Assembly: GCF_011386835.1 (NCBI RefSeq)
Contig: NC_088809.1
Location: 21,273,067 to 21,337,066 of the forward strand
Direction of reading: 5' to 3'
From: Chrysemys picta bellii
Taxonomy: Eukaryota > Chordata > Testudines > Emydidae
Length of the DNA stretch: 64,000 bases
Shown: in pieces, positions 33,304-44,345 of the stretch
Layout of the letters: each line of letters begins with the position of its first letter
How positions within the stretch are numbered: position 1 is the stretch's first letter
Notes under the pieces: generated by a model
Seen by the model: the letters and a program-made list of their open reading frames with translations, nothing else
What the model was told of the DNA's origin: nothing
Databases searched by the model: none
Program-made: the position numbers and the translations under genes

Positions 33304-34148
33304 CGAATCCCTTCCCTACTAAGGACTGAAGAGGGACTGAACTCCCCTCCACCTCCGGGGCGGTCCCTGCAGGCGAGGGTCGAGGCAGACCAGCAGGACA
33401 CTGACTTGGGGGGCGAATCGCGGCACTGCAGGGCGTCGTTCAGTCTCCAGCGCGAGTCGGCGGAGCCCCTTCACCAGCCCTCGCTTCACCCGCTAACACC
33501 GAACAAGCCAGTTGTGGCAATTGCAGCTTCCTCTGGGGCCGCCGCCAGGACTCCACGCCCGCTGCAGGAACCCGAACCGGCTCCCAGGGGAGATTCCCTG
33601 GGTCAGCACAGTGGAGAGCTCCGGCTGGCACAGCCTGTATCCTGGGCTCGATTCTCCACCAGCAGGCACAGCTCCGCTGACTCCAGCTGAGGGGCTGGCC
33701 CCACGCGCACCAGACGGGGAGCTGCGCTGCCGCGTTCAGCTCCAGATCCACACGGTGACATCCGGGGGGGGGGCTGAACCCGGGGTTTTGCTTCAGCCCA
33801 TTACGATCTGCAGCCACAACGCCTGGCTCCGGAGCCACTCATGCAGACCCAGGCTTTTGTTACAGACGGCTCCCTCTCTAGGGGGCAGATCGGAGCCGGA
33901 CTCGAACCCCCGCCCCAGAGGGCCCAGCGCCTGGGTGAAAGCAGAACCGTAGGGCTGGGAATCTTCCTGTGCTGGCTACTTTGGAACAACCTCGTTAGTC
34001 AGTAATTACACGCGCTGGGGCCCTGTCCTCACCCCCCCACAAACGAGGGACGTCCCTCCTTCTAGGCCTAAATATACCTGCATCCCTCGCAGCCCGGCTG
34101 CCCCCTCGTCAGCTCCATGGCACAGGCCTGAAAGCCGTCGCAGCTCTC
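33304..34148. other. Unannotated; short palindromic-repeat remnant
   Basis: 33645-33703 (CTCGATTCTCCACC, CTCCAGCTGAGGGGCTGGCC) is a remnant of the GGATCTGGCCC family. Nothing else is recognised. Confidence 0.35.
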
Positions 34149-34245
34149 GGGCCGGATCCCCGCCCCCCAGGATCCCGGTGTGAGTCAGGAGTAGTCACAC
34201 TGAAGTCCATGGAGTTCCGCTGGTGTAAACTGGAGTGGGGAGCAG
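34149..34245. repeat. Palindromic dispersed repeat remnant
   Basis: GGGCCGGATCCCCGCC at the left and GAAGTCCATGGAGTTCCGCT with GGTGTAAACTGGAG at the right are diverged family text. Confidence 0.45.
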
Positions 34246-34859
34246 ATGCCAGCCTGCTGCCTCTGTTATTCCTGCCAAATCCACGGTGCCAAGTTCCTGG
34301 CTCTGTCGTTTTCCGGCTCTCCTTCATTCTGCACGCAGGCGCTCGTGAGACGGGGCAGCCCCCTACCTCCTCTGCACTGAGCCCCGTTTTCCCCTACACG
34401 GGCAGCGGCAATAGCCCAGAGCAGGGAACCCCGACAGCGCCACCTGGGCAGCACTGCCCGTCCCAGGGCCTGGGCTCCCCACGGCGTGCAGATGCAGAGC
34501 GGGGAGACGGGTGTCTCTAGTCCCCACTCAGCTCCCTTTTGAAATCAACGGCTACCTCCACCCAGCTGTTCCGTCGGCCCCTCGCCGGGTGCGTTTCCTC
34601 CCAGCCCGTCTCTCAGAGGGTCCCCGCGTGCATTGGGCTGGCCCGGGGCACTCTGGGGGTTACTGCGGCAATAACTGACCACGAGGCATTAACCGGCTGG
34701 CCAGGCACAGCCATGAGGGTGGGGAGGCGGCTGGGAATCTGTGTGGCACCCACACCCGGCTGATAACAGAGCACCCCGCCGGGCCCCAGAGGGATACGCA
34801 CTGCACCCCGTCCCTTCCCGGGCGTGTGACCCCAGGCAGCCGGCACCTGCTGTTTAGCT
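34246..34859. other. Unannotated stretch
   Basis: Nothing recognised. Confidence 0.3.
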
Positions 34860-34995
34860 GAGGTTTATCCAGGTACTAGGGCCTGACGCGGCTCCCGCTG
34901 AAGTCAATGACAAATCGTCCATCGACTTGGGTGATGCAGGATCAGGCCCATCTACCGTATTTACTGTAATTGCAAAGGGCAAGATCCTGCGCTTG
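34860..34995. repeat. Palindromic dispersed repeat remnant
   Basis: GCTGAAGTCAATGACAAATC and GATGCAGGATCAGGCCCATC are recognisable blocks of the same dispersed family. Confidence 0.45.
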
Positions 34996-35759
34996 CCCAT
35001 CACAGGGACTGTCAGAACGAGGACTTGCCCTGCGCTGGCCCCGTCTCCGGGCAGCCCCTGAGCACGGCCGAGCCGCCTGACGGCCCAGTCCACCTGACCG
35101 GCCGCGGGACTCAGCCGGCCTGCTCTTAAGCCCAACAGCAACTGATCTCTGGCTGCTCCGCGCTGCAGCGCGTTCGGAGCTCACAGATGTCTGGGGAGAG
35201 CATGCGAGGTTTGCGTGGGCTGAACCTGGACAGCATCTGCAGAGCTCTGCCCGGCCTGGGTGCGTGGAGGGAGGAGAGCAGAGGGCCGCGCCTCCCTAGA
35301 CTTCCACGCTGCATAGAGAGTGCAGGAGGCAGGGCAGGAACAGGCCAGGGATTTGGCAGGATTGCAGGCCCCCGGATGCCAACATGCACTGCAGAGAGGC
35401 TCTCTCCCAGCAGAGCTGGAGGGCTGGGACGTGACCTGACTTAGGGAGAGGCAGCGGCTGGGAGCACCTGCTGGGCAGGCCTGGATTGCAGATTCCTTTA
35501 GCGGTGCCCTGCCAACGCACTCACGGGCGGCTACACTGCCATTCTGCATCTCCCTGCCACTGACAGCGCAGGCCATGCTGCCCCGCCCCATCATACAGCC
35601 ACGAACGGGCCTCCGACAGGGACGACGTGATCCGGGTCGATACAGTGGGGGCGAGGCCCTCGGTCACCTGGACTTGGAATGGAATCCAAGAAACTATACG
35701 CCAGGTACATCCCTGCATTCCCTCCCAGGTGCCCAGAGACTACGGTGGTGGGCACCAGG
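34996..35759. other. Unannotated stretch
   Basis: Nothing recognised. Confidence 0.3.
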
Positions 35760-36115
35760 TAAGAACAGAGAGAGACAGAAGGACAGGGGCTGGAACAGAT
35801 GGGGGAGGAGGGATGGAGAGATAGAGAGACAGAGGAGTATGTCTGAGGATAAAGAGATAGGGGTGTCTGAGGCTAGAGAGATTAGGTAGAGGGGTGTGTA
35901 TGGGGATGGATAGATAGATGTTCATGAGGATAAGCTAGACAGAAGCTAGAGGGGAGGGGTAAGACAGACAGTAGACAGCTAGATAGAGGGATGTGTGAGG
36001 ACAGACAGACAGAGGGGTGTGTCGGGGGCTCAGCTAGATAGATCCGGGGGTGGAGAGTGGGTTGGACAGAAGGAGCGCGAGAGGGAGGGATGGAGGGATG
36101 GACAGAACAGCCTCT
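35760..36115. repeat. Decayed purine-rich simple repeats (GACA/GATA/GAGA)
   Basis: Interleaved AGACAGA, GATAGAGAGACAGAG and GATGGATAGATAGATG runs form a long degenerate tetranucleotide and purine tract. Frames across it are low complexity. Confidence 0.85.
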
Positions 36116-36955
36116 CAGACATCTACCTCCTGCCAGGACTTCTTGTTCTCTCTTGTTCAACTGGAAAAAATAGGGACCAGCCCCGCCCCCTCTGGCCCTG
36201 GGGGGAGAATTCAGGCATCGATAGCTCGCTCATCACCGTGGTATCTGAGTCCCTCTCACTGCACCAGGCCATGGGGATTGCCCCCAGAGGTGCCTCTCCT
36301 GACTCCACTACCATAGCAGGGCTGCAGGGGAACTTGGGGCCACGGCCACGGGGAGTTGCCCACCAAGTGGACACTTTGGGGAGCTCTTTCCCCAGCTCCC
36401 TTTGGGGGCTGGTTCTTTTGGGCTCCATCTGGCGCTGCCTCCTGCCACCCCGAGTGCCAAGCCGATGCCCCGTCTGGCTCTCGCCGAAGGCTCTGAACCA
36501 ACACGTCCCCAAACCGTGTGACTTGTTCTAACATCATCGGAGACGCCCCTTTCGTTAGTTCACCTGTCCACGCATTATACCCTGCCTGATCCGAGGCATG
36601 CACCGCTCCTCCCGGAACCCCGCCATTGCCAGCACGACGCTCTTGCGCCCGCAGGCACGGGAAAAACCTCGCTCTCACCTCCGAGGAACTTGCTGTCCCT
36701 TTCACTAGGCGAGCCGCCACTTGTGAGGCTATCGCTGCGCTCGTGGCTAAGGTGAGCGCGCGCTCGCAGGGCGGAGTAAGCGCCTGGCTTCCAGGGCTGA
36801 CGATCTCCCATTCCCCCTCCCCAAAGCATCGTCCACAGAAGGGTGCGTCTCGGGGACAAGCCCTATCCTTCGGGAAAGCTGCCGGCACCAAGCATACCAG
36901 CACCAGGAACTACTGCCAACGGTGCTGCTGACAAGCCAAGAACCAAGGATGCAGG
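36116..36955. other. Unrecognised stretch with a 215-residue minus-strand frame
   Basis: The minus-strand frame 36256-36903 is less repetitive than most accidental frames here (it includes ATSAAIASQVAARLVKG and LEQVTRFGDVLVQSLRRE), but I match it to no family. It ends close to the SINE at 36956. It might be a piece of an old element or only chance. Confidence 0.3.
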
Positions 36956-37136
36956 GGGGAAGGGATAGCTCAGTGGTTTGAGCATTGGTCTGCTAAACCC
37001 AGGGTTGTGAGTTCAATCCTTGAGGGGGCCATTTAGGGATTTGGGGCAAAAATTTGTCTGGGGCTTGGTTCTGCTTTGAGCAGGGGGTTGGACTAGATAC
37101 CTCCTGAGGTCCCTTCCAACCCTGATATTCTATGAT
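36956..37136 (+). mobile_element. tRNA-derived SINE with CR1 tail (tortoise Pol III / Cry type)
   Basis: The head is tRNA-like, with an A box (TAGCTCAGTGG, 36966) and a B box (GAGTTCAATCC, 37009), which form an internal Pol III promoter. The body GGGCAAAAATTTGTCTGGG leads to a tail, GAGCAGGGGGTTGGACTAG to TATTCTATGAT, that is nearly the CR1 3' end. CR1 reverse transcriptase is the expected mobilising enzyme. The copy is complete and little diverged. Confidence 0.93.
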
Positions 37137-37612
37137 CTGCCCGCTCTTCGCACGTCCCGTATTCCCTCAACAAAGCGATGGACCTCACGAAGGCGGACGC
37201 CCCCTCTGAGTTGAGGCCGATCTTGTGAAGCGTAGCTCTGTGCACGCACATCCCTGGGAACATAACAGAGCCCCACCCACCGCAGGCCAAGGTCGCTGGA
37301 AGCCCTGGAGAAGCTCTTTGACTTCCAGGGAGCTATGGGGTTTTGCAGCCGCCGAGGAGATGATCCCCGCCAGCACGGTGAGCGTGGGATTTCTCTAACC
37401 GCGTTGGCGCTCATCGCCGGAGTATCTGAGCACGAAGCACCGTGACTGACCCCTGTCACGTGCTGGGAACAAGATGTGGAGCTGCTGTTTCTCAAGCACG
37501 CCCAATGTTGGAGACCATGCCAAGGAAGCTCACCAGCTCTGCTGAGGAGGCCTGGCGCAGTTCTCCCGACAGATCCGTGACAGTGCTCACACCAGAATGC
37601 TGCCCTCCCAAC
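37137..37612. other. Unrecognised stretch
   Basis: A 121-residue minus-strand frame (37130-37495) runs up to the SINE from the right side, while another lies to its left (36256-36903). Whether they are one older unit split by the SINE is unproven. Confidence 0.3.
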
Positions 37613-37770
37613 TCCAGTCTTGTCTACACCAGTAAGCAGCTCGAGTTTAACTTAAATCGGTTTCAATCCGGTTTAGTTAAACTGGTGCACACCCCAGTAT
37701 TGATGCTTTTCTTTCAGTTTAGCTTCACCCAATAGAAAAAGCCCGGTTTAAACCAACAGCAGAACTTCCA
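37613..37770. mobile_element. Probable MITE piece (TCTTGTCTACAC terminus)
   Basis: GTCTTGTCTACACCAG is followed by AACTTAAATCGGTTTCAATC and GTTTAGTTAAACTGGTGCAC, the style of a turtle DNA-element family I recall with GGTTTAAACC-type interiors. The 3' terminus is not identified. Confidence 0.45.
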
Positions 37771-38874
37771 AAGAGGGGTTTGCACTACTTGGATGCTACA
37801 GAAACTGAACTCTTGGGGAAAAAGCAGCCTCGTCTGTGGGCGCAGAGCCCTGGGGGAATCCGTCCCCAAGCTCTTCTGAAAATGTGGCCCCATAATAGCT
37901 AGTCGTATGCCTTATATGTACCGAAACCATCCATTTACCCAGCTTAGCAGAAGGCTGTTTTGACTTTCTGAATTCCTCCTCCCAAGCCTGAGAGAGATCG
38001 TTAAATAAACCCGTGAAAAAAAAATAAAAAAACCATAGACAAGAGTGAAAAAATAAGCAAGGGCCCTTGTGGAAAACTCAAAAATGCCTCTTAACAACTG
38101 GGAGTCAAATTATTTTAAATGAGACAAAAGACAACATGGTGTACTGTTCCCTTTGATGTGCTGAAAAACCTCCATCTCCGCTCTGATTTAATTGGAACTC
38201 AATTAAGTGAATAATTGGTACAAATGTAAAATTACCTTCCACCAACTTGTGGAAATGAATCGCCGGGGCTGCATTCAAAATGAGGCTGCAAACAGATAAC
38301 AAACCCTCGCTCCGCGGCTTGGGTTATTCCCCAGCAGATGCCGGCAGGGCAGGCGGCGCTTACGGATGAGCCGGCGGTACCGGCTGCGAGGAGGTGTTTG
38401 AATTTCCCCATTTAAATGGCGCGTTGACAGCGAGTGCCCTGTGCGGGGCTCTGGGTCTGGGGCCTTGTCCCCAGCTGGTGTCGATCTGGGAGAACTCTCT
38501 GCAACCTCGTGGAGGAACACTGGACTTCAGCGAGTCTCTAGCTATTAGAGACCAGGATGAGATCGTGTGTGGGGGGCGACAGGGGGGGAATTATCCCCCA
38601 CCTACCTGCTAGGAAGTTCTTCCACTTTCCTTTGGTGCCGGGCACTGGAATGGCACTGATCCAGTCTGACACGTCTTACAGAGCGAGAGAATCTTTTGCT
38701 GGGCTTGTAAAATGCGCCCTTGCCAGACTCGACAGCACCGGGCCTTGTCTATGGGTGGGAGCTAGCCACGGGGAACGAAAGCGCTGGTTTGCAGCATCTC
38801 AACTTCACGCCCTGCTTGGAACCAGCTTCACTCAAGCAGTCCCAACCACCGCTCCCCTTGTCGAACACAAGTAC
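37771..38874. other. Unannotated; AT-rich island at 37960-38290
   Basis: No repeat is recognised. 38100-38290 has ATTA/TAAT-type motifs (GATTTAATTGGAACTCAATT, GTGAATAATTGGTACAAATG) within otherwise GC-rich DNA. It could be conserved non-coding DNA. Confidence 0.3.
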
Positions 38875-39055
38875 TTAGCTGGACCCGTAATACCCCTATT
38901 ACACAGAAGGGAAACTGAGGCACAGAGACCAAAGTGACTTGCTCAAGTCATGCAGTGTGTGTGTGTGTGTGTGTGTGAGAGGGAGCAGGGAATTGAACAC
39001 AGTCTCCCATGTCCCAGGCTGCAGCCTTAACCACTGCACCCTCCTTCCTTCCAGC
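38875..39055 (-). repeat. MIR-like SINE, reverse, with internal (TG)n
   Basis: GAAGGGAAACTGAGGCACAG and AAAGTGACTTGCTCAAGTC precede a (GT)12 run (38954-38977). GGAATTGAACACAGTCTCCC and CTTAACCACTGCACCC form the reversed head. The microsatellite grew inside the SINE. Confidence 0.82.
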
Positions 39056-39081
39056 CTCGCTCTCAGCACTGGAACTGAAGC

Positions 39082-39316
39082 ATCTACAGCAGGGGTTCTC
39101 AAACTGGGGGTCGGGACCCCCACAGGGGGTCACGAGGTTATTACCTGGGGAGTCGCGAACTGTCAACCTCCACCCAAAACCCCGCTTTGCCGCCAGCATT
39201 TATAATGGTGTTAAATATAAAAAAGTGTTTTTAATTGAGAAGGGGGGGTCACACACAGAGGCTTGCTATGTGAAAGGGGTCACCAGTAAAAAAGTTTGAG
39301 AGCCACTGATCTACCG
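39082..39316. mobile_element. hAT-like MITE with 8-bp target duplication
   Basis: The element 39090-39308 starts CAGGGGTTCTCAAACTGGG and ends AAAGTTTGAGAGCCACTG, inverted termini of the common CAGxGGTTCTCAAAC hAT group. The flanks are ATCTACAG (39082) and ATCTACCG (39309), 7 of 8 matching. The interior (GTCACGAGGTTATTACC, TAAATATAAAAAAGTG) carries no gene. Non-autonomous copy of a family I recall in turtles. Confidence 0.88.
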
Positions 39317-39424
39317 CGGCTGCTGGAGCAGGGGCTGATCCCTAGCGCAGAGGCGGCCTCGGGACTTTGGTGTAAGTCAGTGAACACGAGTGACACATTG
39401 CGGCACTCCCGCAGGCAGGCAGTG

Positions 39425-39645
39425 CGGTGCGGTGCATTAGACAGGGACTCAGGACACCTGGGTTCTATCCTTGGCTCCCCTGCTCCCCTTAGGCGAGTCA
39501 CTTCCCCTCCTACCCTGCATCCGACAGTGAGAGCTCTCTGGGGCAGGGACTGTCTCTCGCTACGTGTCCGTGCAGCGCCCGGCGCAACGGGACCCTGATC
39601 TCAGTCGGGGTCTCTCGGCTCTGCTGGAATATAAACGATGATGAC
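39425..39645 (+). repeat. MIR-like SINE with full L2-like tail
   Basis: The head (CACCTGGGTTCTATCCTTGG), core (GGCGAGTCACTTCCCCTCC) and tail are all present. The tail reads GGGGCAGGGACTGTCTCTCG, GTGCAGCGCCCGGCGCAACG and GATCTCAGTCGGGGTCTC, ending in TATAAACGATGATGA. This tail is the source text of the minisatellite at 32784. Confidence 0.82.
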
Positions 39646-40884
39646 GCATCGTCCCAGTCCGGGAACGGGGGGCTGCATTCTCTCGCACTGATGCTGATCC
39701 CGTGGAGTTATGCCGCACCCAGCAAACTCGGGCAGCCAGACCCCGATGCTTCAGAGGAAGGCAAGCGGCCATATATACTGCCATGTATCAGGCAGTCAGG
39801 GGTATCCTCTCCCCACCCCACAAGGCTGACGACCAGAAGCCAGACGATTGCTCGTCTTCCCTCCCTTCAGGAAGCTGGCTCGGCTGGTGCCCGGCCACCT
39901 GGGGCAGCATTCCCTAGCGCCGCTCAGCCATGTGCAGGAGAGAAAGGATCTGGACTCAGTGGCCTGGGAATTCATCTCAGCGGGTCTCTCCAGACCGCCC
40001 CTCCCGGGCCAGGCTACTGACCTACCCTGTTTCACACTGTGCTGGGGTATTCCACAGCCTTATGGAGAAGTCCCAGAGCTCACAAAATGCTCCTGACTCC
40101 AGCAGTCACCGGGCCCAGAGGCGACAAAGCGACCTCCCAGGGTGGACACCTGGATCTCAGCTGGACCCCTTGCTTGGCACCTGTTCACCTCTCCGAATGG
40201 CCGCTCCGACCGCGCCCCCAGTCCAGAGCGGCGCCTCCAATTACCCGGTGCCTCCAGCGTCCAGCAATAAACCTAACAAGGGAGTTGGGAATGACAGGAT
40301 CTCCACAGCCAGCGGGACGGCACCGGCACAAAGGGATCAGCCAAACGCACCACCGGAGAGTTTCAGGTCTGCAGTTACTGGGAGTTAAATGTTTGCCGAG
40401 ACCCGGGTGACTGACGGTCGGCCGTAGCCCTTGCTGGTTTCCACATGCCCAGTCTAGGACTGAAAGGGGAACCCACCGGCTCTGCATGGGCAGCACTTTG
40501 AGAGCCGCGGTGTTTCCCAGCCACATAAATAATGAAGAGGGTGCTCAGGTGACATCAAGTCCCGGCGGGGGAAAGTGCGTCGGGAGCAGACGGATACGGC
40601 GGATCAGACAGCTGGCGGGAGCTCCGAGAGAGGACACAGACCGGACTCACTTCTGCTTTCGTTTACCTGGGACCAATCTCCTGGAGGGCCTGCAGCGCTG
40701 GCAACCTAAGCCCAGTTCAGCCCCAGGTATGAAGCGAATGGCCGAGGGAGCGACCAAAGCTGGCTGGGTATGTCTGCAAATCCCATCTCCCGACTGCAGC
40801 CGCGACGGGCCCTAGCGAAGGGCTTCGTTCCGCTGACCCCAATGTGAGCTGGCCCCGGCAGCGCGTGTGTTCCCCGGCTCAAGC
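39646..40884. other. Unannotated stretch
   Basis: Nothing recognised on either strand. Confidence 0.35.
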
Positions 40885-41080
40885 CAGCGCTTCCCGCCAG
40901 GGCACCTTAGAGTGCTTTGCAAGGGAGGTCACTAGCATAGTGGCCCCATTGCACAAATGCAGAAACTGAGGCACTGAGAGGGGACGTGACTTGCCCCAGG
41001 TCACCCAGCCAGGCGTAGAACTCCTATCTCCTGAGTCCTGGTCCAGGCCGGACTGCCCCCCATTCTCCACTACCTGTCTG
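40885..41080 (-). repeat. MIR-like SINE, reverse orientation
   Basis: GTGCTTTGCAAGGGAGGTCA, GCAGAAACTGAGGCACTGAG and GTGACTTGCCCCAGGTCACC are an almost textbook reversed MIR core. TCCTGAGTCCTGGTCCAGG is the reversed head. Confidence 0.85.
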
Positions 41081-42639
41081 CAGCCCTACCACCGTTACCC
41101 ACCCGACACGGCTGCGCCCCGCAGTCCGAGAGCACCCTTCGGCGGCAGATCTCAAAGCTGCACAAAGCAGGTTCTGTCACCGTCACCCCCATTTAACAGA
41201 AGCGGGGGGACGGGCTGGGTCTCCTCTCATTTGCACTGGTTTAAAGCAGGGACCAGCCCCGGGTGAGACACCGGCAAGATGTCCAGAGAAAGTGGAACGG
41301 CATGGTCTAGATCCTGCAGGCAGCTGGGGGCAGTCAGGAGCAGGGCCAGGGCTCCGGACGCCCGTCAGACCAGAGCTCGTTCAGCAATCAATGCTGCAGA
41401 AAGGTGACGGGGTTACCTGCGTGATCACAGCCGCCCTGCTCTCACACAGCTGCAATTAACAAGGACAACGCTCCTCTTTCAGATCTACACAATGCCGAGT
41501 GTTGGCAGAATAAAGCCAGCGGGTGGCCTACTGAGATCCCATCCAGTCCTACATGTCTCTGATTCTCAACCAGGCCGCGAGACGCTTTCAGCGATGCCCC
41601 GCTAGCCCCTTGCCACGGCCCTCACAACACCTCTACAGGCAGGGAACTGTCGCCGTGCCCAAGGCATGGATCACACCCCTCGGGGGCATTACCCCTTCCC
41701 CGATCACCTCCCCTGCACCCACTGGACACTTCAGGGGAACAGCCACCATTAGCCCATTCTGTGCTGGGGAACGTCTTTACAGAGGGATCACGGGGGCAGA
41801 CACCAACTGGGGAGCTCCGGACAACATCACAGCAATGGAGCCAGGCTGCTAGCGGGGCTCGGAGCCAGTGCAAAGGTGTTTCCATGGTCCCCTACGCTGG
41901 CCCTGAGTGCCAGGGTGAAGATCACCTCCTGCAGGGCTTGCACGGACACTTCAGACACATGATGGTTAATTTGCACTGGCCAGAAAGGGTGGGTAGGGAA
42001 AAGGGCGAGTGGGGGACCAAAAGGGGAGCACACGACTGCTTGGAACGGGGCTGGCTGGGGACGTCCTCTGGCCTGAGCCACGCAGCAGCTCAGAATGGCT
42101 GGAAGAGCTCTGCCTGCCTGCCCTGGCCCGGCAGGATCGTACGCACTAAGTGCTCCCAGCTGCTGACAGCTCCCGCTGTCAGATCCTGTCCCGTGAGCGA
42201 GGCTAATGCCGCGCTGGTACGAGGCAGAGTCTGGGGATGATCCGGGCCCCCAGAATACATGCCTCCCTCGGCTCATTCCATTAGCGCCTCTCGCTTCGCC
42301 GTCCATCGTCCGCCCTGCAGAGCGACGGGACACGTAATTGCCTTTGACAGCCCGCCTCAGTTTGTTCCTTCCAGCCCCGGTGTGCAATAACCCTGGCCAG
42401 CCCTGCTAATAAAGCGCACGAGCCGTTTGGTTGGGAGGAGACCAGGGACCCGGTAGAGCTGCGGGAGGCATTCCCCCAAGCCACAGCCCTGCAGCACCGG
42501 AGCTGGGGGTTCAAGAGGCTTATGGGTGAGTATCGAGGGAGTACGGGGTCTCTCTAGAGTGGCCAACCCTCTGTGCTGGCTTCTGGTCTCCCATCAGCGG
42601 GGGCACTCCAGGGTGAGTGAATCCAGGCCCCAGATCCTA
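41081..42639. other. Unannotated stretch
   Basis: No repeat or gene recognised in 1.5 kb. Confidence 0.35.
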
Positions 42640-42842
42640 CACTGGTACAGTGCATTACTGGGGAAACACTCACCAAGATGAGGGCCCCACTGTGCCAGGC
42701 GCTGCACAGACACACGGTCAGATCCAGGAGGAGAAGTGATATGTCCAAGGACACACAACACATCAGTGGCAGAGTGAAAGCTAGAACCCAGGCGTCCTAG
42801 CTCCCAGGGCAGAGTCCTAGCCATTACACCGCACTGCCTACT
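42640..42842 (-). repeat. MIR-like SINE, reverse orientation
   Basis: GCCAGGCGCTGCACAGACAC (tail), GATATGTCCAAGGACACAC (core), GGCAGAGTGAAAGCTAGAAC and CTAGCCATTACACCGCACTG (head) are in reversed order. Confidence 0.8.
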
Positions 42843-42989
42843 CCTAGTCCGTGCCACGTCCTGAGATTGACCTGGCTCCACCACAAAGCTTAGCAGAGTT
42901 GCTTCACACTGACATCAGCACGGGTAAGCGCAGAATTTGTCCCACTCCATTTAACAGGCTTTCAGCTCTGGGACGACTTCTCCTCTCGC

Positions 42990-43080
42990 TTCTGGGCTCA
43001 GTGAGGAGTGATCCCTGAAGTCCATGGAGCAGGGCTGGGGTAAAACCAGCGCAGGGGAGAGGAGAATCAGGCCCATCTGC
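42990..43080. repeat. Palindromic dispersed repeat remnant
   Basis: CTGAAGTCCATGGAGCAGGG, GGGTAAAACCAGCGCAGG and GAATCAGGCCCATC are family blocks. Confidence 0.45.
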
Positions 43081-43811
43081 TCCGTGACACATGGGGGCTT
43101 TTTGTCCCCCTTTCACACCACACTGTTCCCTTTGGCTGTGGGCAGACGATGTCCTATCACCTAGGCCCCTACTCAGTGACAGCTGAACAGGGGCCAGCGT
43201 TACATGGTATCATTCCGTCCACAAAGCCACTCTGATTTCCCTGAGCGTCTCCAAGGGAGCAGAGCGCCTGAATCGATGGGATCTGAGTGCCCAACTCCCA
43301 TCAGACCTTTAGCAAACCCCAGCCTCCTTGCCAGGCTGCAAACACGCCTCCCTGCCTGACACAGCGTCTCCGACCCGTGCCCGGGCGTCACTCCGCTTCT
43401 CAAGTGCGGCTTGATCCAGGCCAACGCACCTCCGTCATCGCAGCCTGGGCTCTAGCATTCGCGGACCAGCGAGCCCGACCGCGAAACACGTGGGGAGCGG
43501 AGGGCCGAAAGGGGCAGCTCCCACCTTCTGAGACTGAACGCGCATGGGGCCAGCCACTTCCCGGAGGGGGCTGGGAGTGAGGGCTGCATTTCAAGCACCT
43601 AGGACAGCTCCTTGGAAGAAGGCTGCATTTCACGGCCCAGAAAAGGACGGAGCCATGAAAACGTAGCCAGCCCTTGCCAGTCTTCTGCAAGTACCCTGAG
43701 CTAACCCCCCAGAGGGGAGGGCGGGTGGCAGGCCACTGGGAGGAACAAGTAACCACACTAGCGCAGGGCAGCCGCGGTTCAGGAGGCCGGTACTGCCTCT
43801 GCACTTAGTAA
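43081..43811. other. Unannotated stretch
   Basis: Nothing recognised. Confidence 0.3.
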
Positions 43812-44213
43812 ATCTCCCCAGCAGCCGGAGACGGGACACTAGATGGGGAGGGCTCTGAGCTACTCCAGAGAAGCTTTCCCAGGCGTCTGGCTGGTGGGTC
43901 TCGCCCACATGCTCCGGGTCTAACTGATCACCAGATTTGGGGGCTGAGAAGTTTCCCCCCAGGTCAGATTGGCAGAGACCCTGGGGGTTTTCACCTCCCT
44001 CTGCAGCCTGGGGCACAGGTCACTTGCTGGATTGAACTAGACGTAAATGGGGGATTCTCGGTCACTTGAAATCACAACTTGAGGACGTCAATGACTCAGC
44101 CAGAGGTTCGGGGTCTGTCACAGGAGTGGGTGGGGGAGGTTCTGTGGCCTGCCATGCGCAGGAGGTCAGACGAGACGATCATGAGGGTCTCTCCTAGCAT
44201 AGAAGTCTCTGAA
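43812..44213 (+). mobile_element. Older CR1/L3-type LINE 3' end
   Basis: Close counterpart of 14540-14945. GACACTAGATGGGGAGGGC, TCTGGCTGGTGGGTCTC, CAGGTCAGATTGGCAGAGAC and GAGGTCAGACGAGACGATCA occur in the same order and spacing. It ends in a degraded CR1-type 3' UTR. No ORF remains. Confidence 0.78.
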
Positions 44214-44224
44214 TGTGCCCTAAT

Positions 44225-44345
44225 AAAGCTGCTCCTTTAGCTGTAGAAACGCCTGCTTTTAGACCTAGCGGTCGTGGGTTCAATCCCTGCAGATGGCCAA
44301 GGAAGGGCTGTCCTGGCAGGTTAAAGAGCGGGGCAGGAACAAAAT
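44225..44345 (+). repeat. tRNA-like SINE head or tRNA pseudogene
   Basis: CTTTAGCTGTAGAAACG (A-box-like) lies about 45 bases before GTCGTGGGTTCAATCCC (B-box-like), with CTTTTAGACC where the anticodon arm would fall. It lacks a clean cloverleaf, so it is not a functional tRNA. Probably the head of a SINE different from the Cry type. Confidence 0.4.

Noticed and set aside
32796..33329. 177-residue plus-strand frame
   Set aside because: It is the translation of the SINE-tail minisatellite.
35760..36115. Possible CRISPR-like or regular repeat array
   Set aside because: There is no constant repeat or spacer. It is a decayed purine-rich tetranucleotide tract in a eukaryotic genome.
36956..37030. 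Possible tRNA gene
   Set aside because: A and B boxes are present, but the head continues into a CR1-tailed body. It is a SINE, and the same unit occurs four times.
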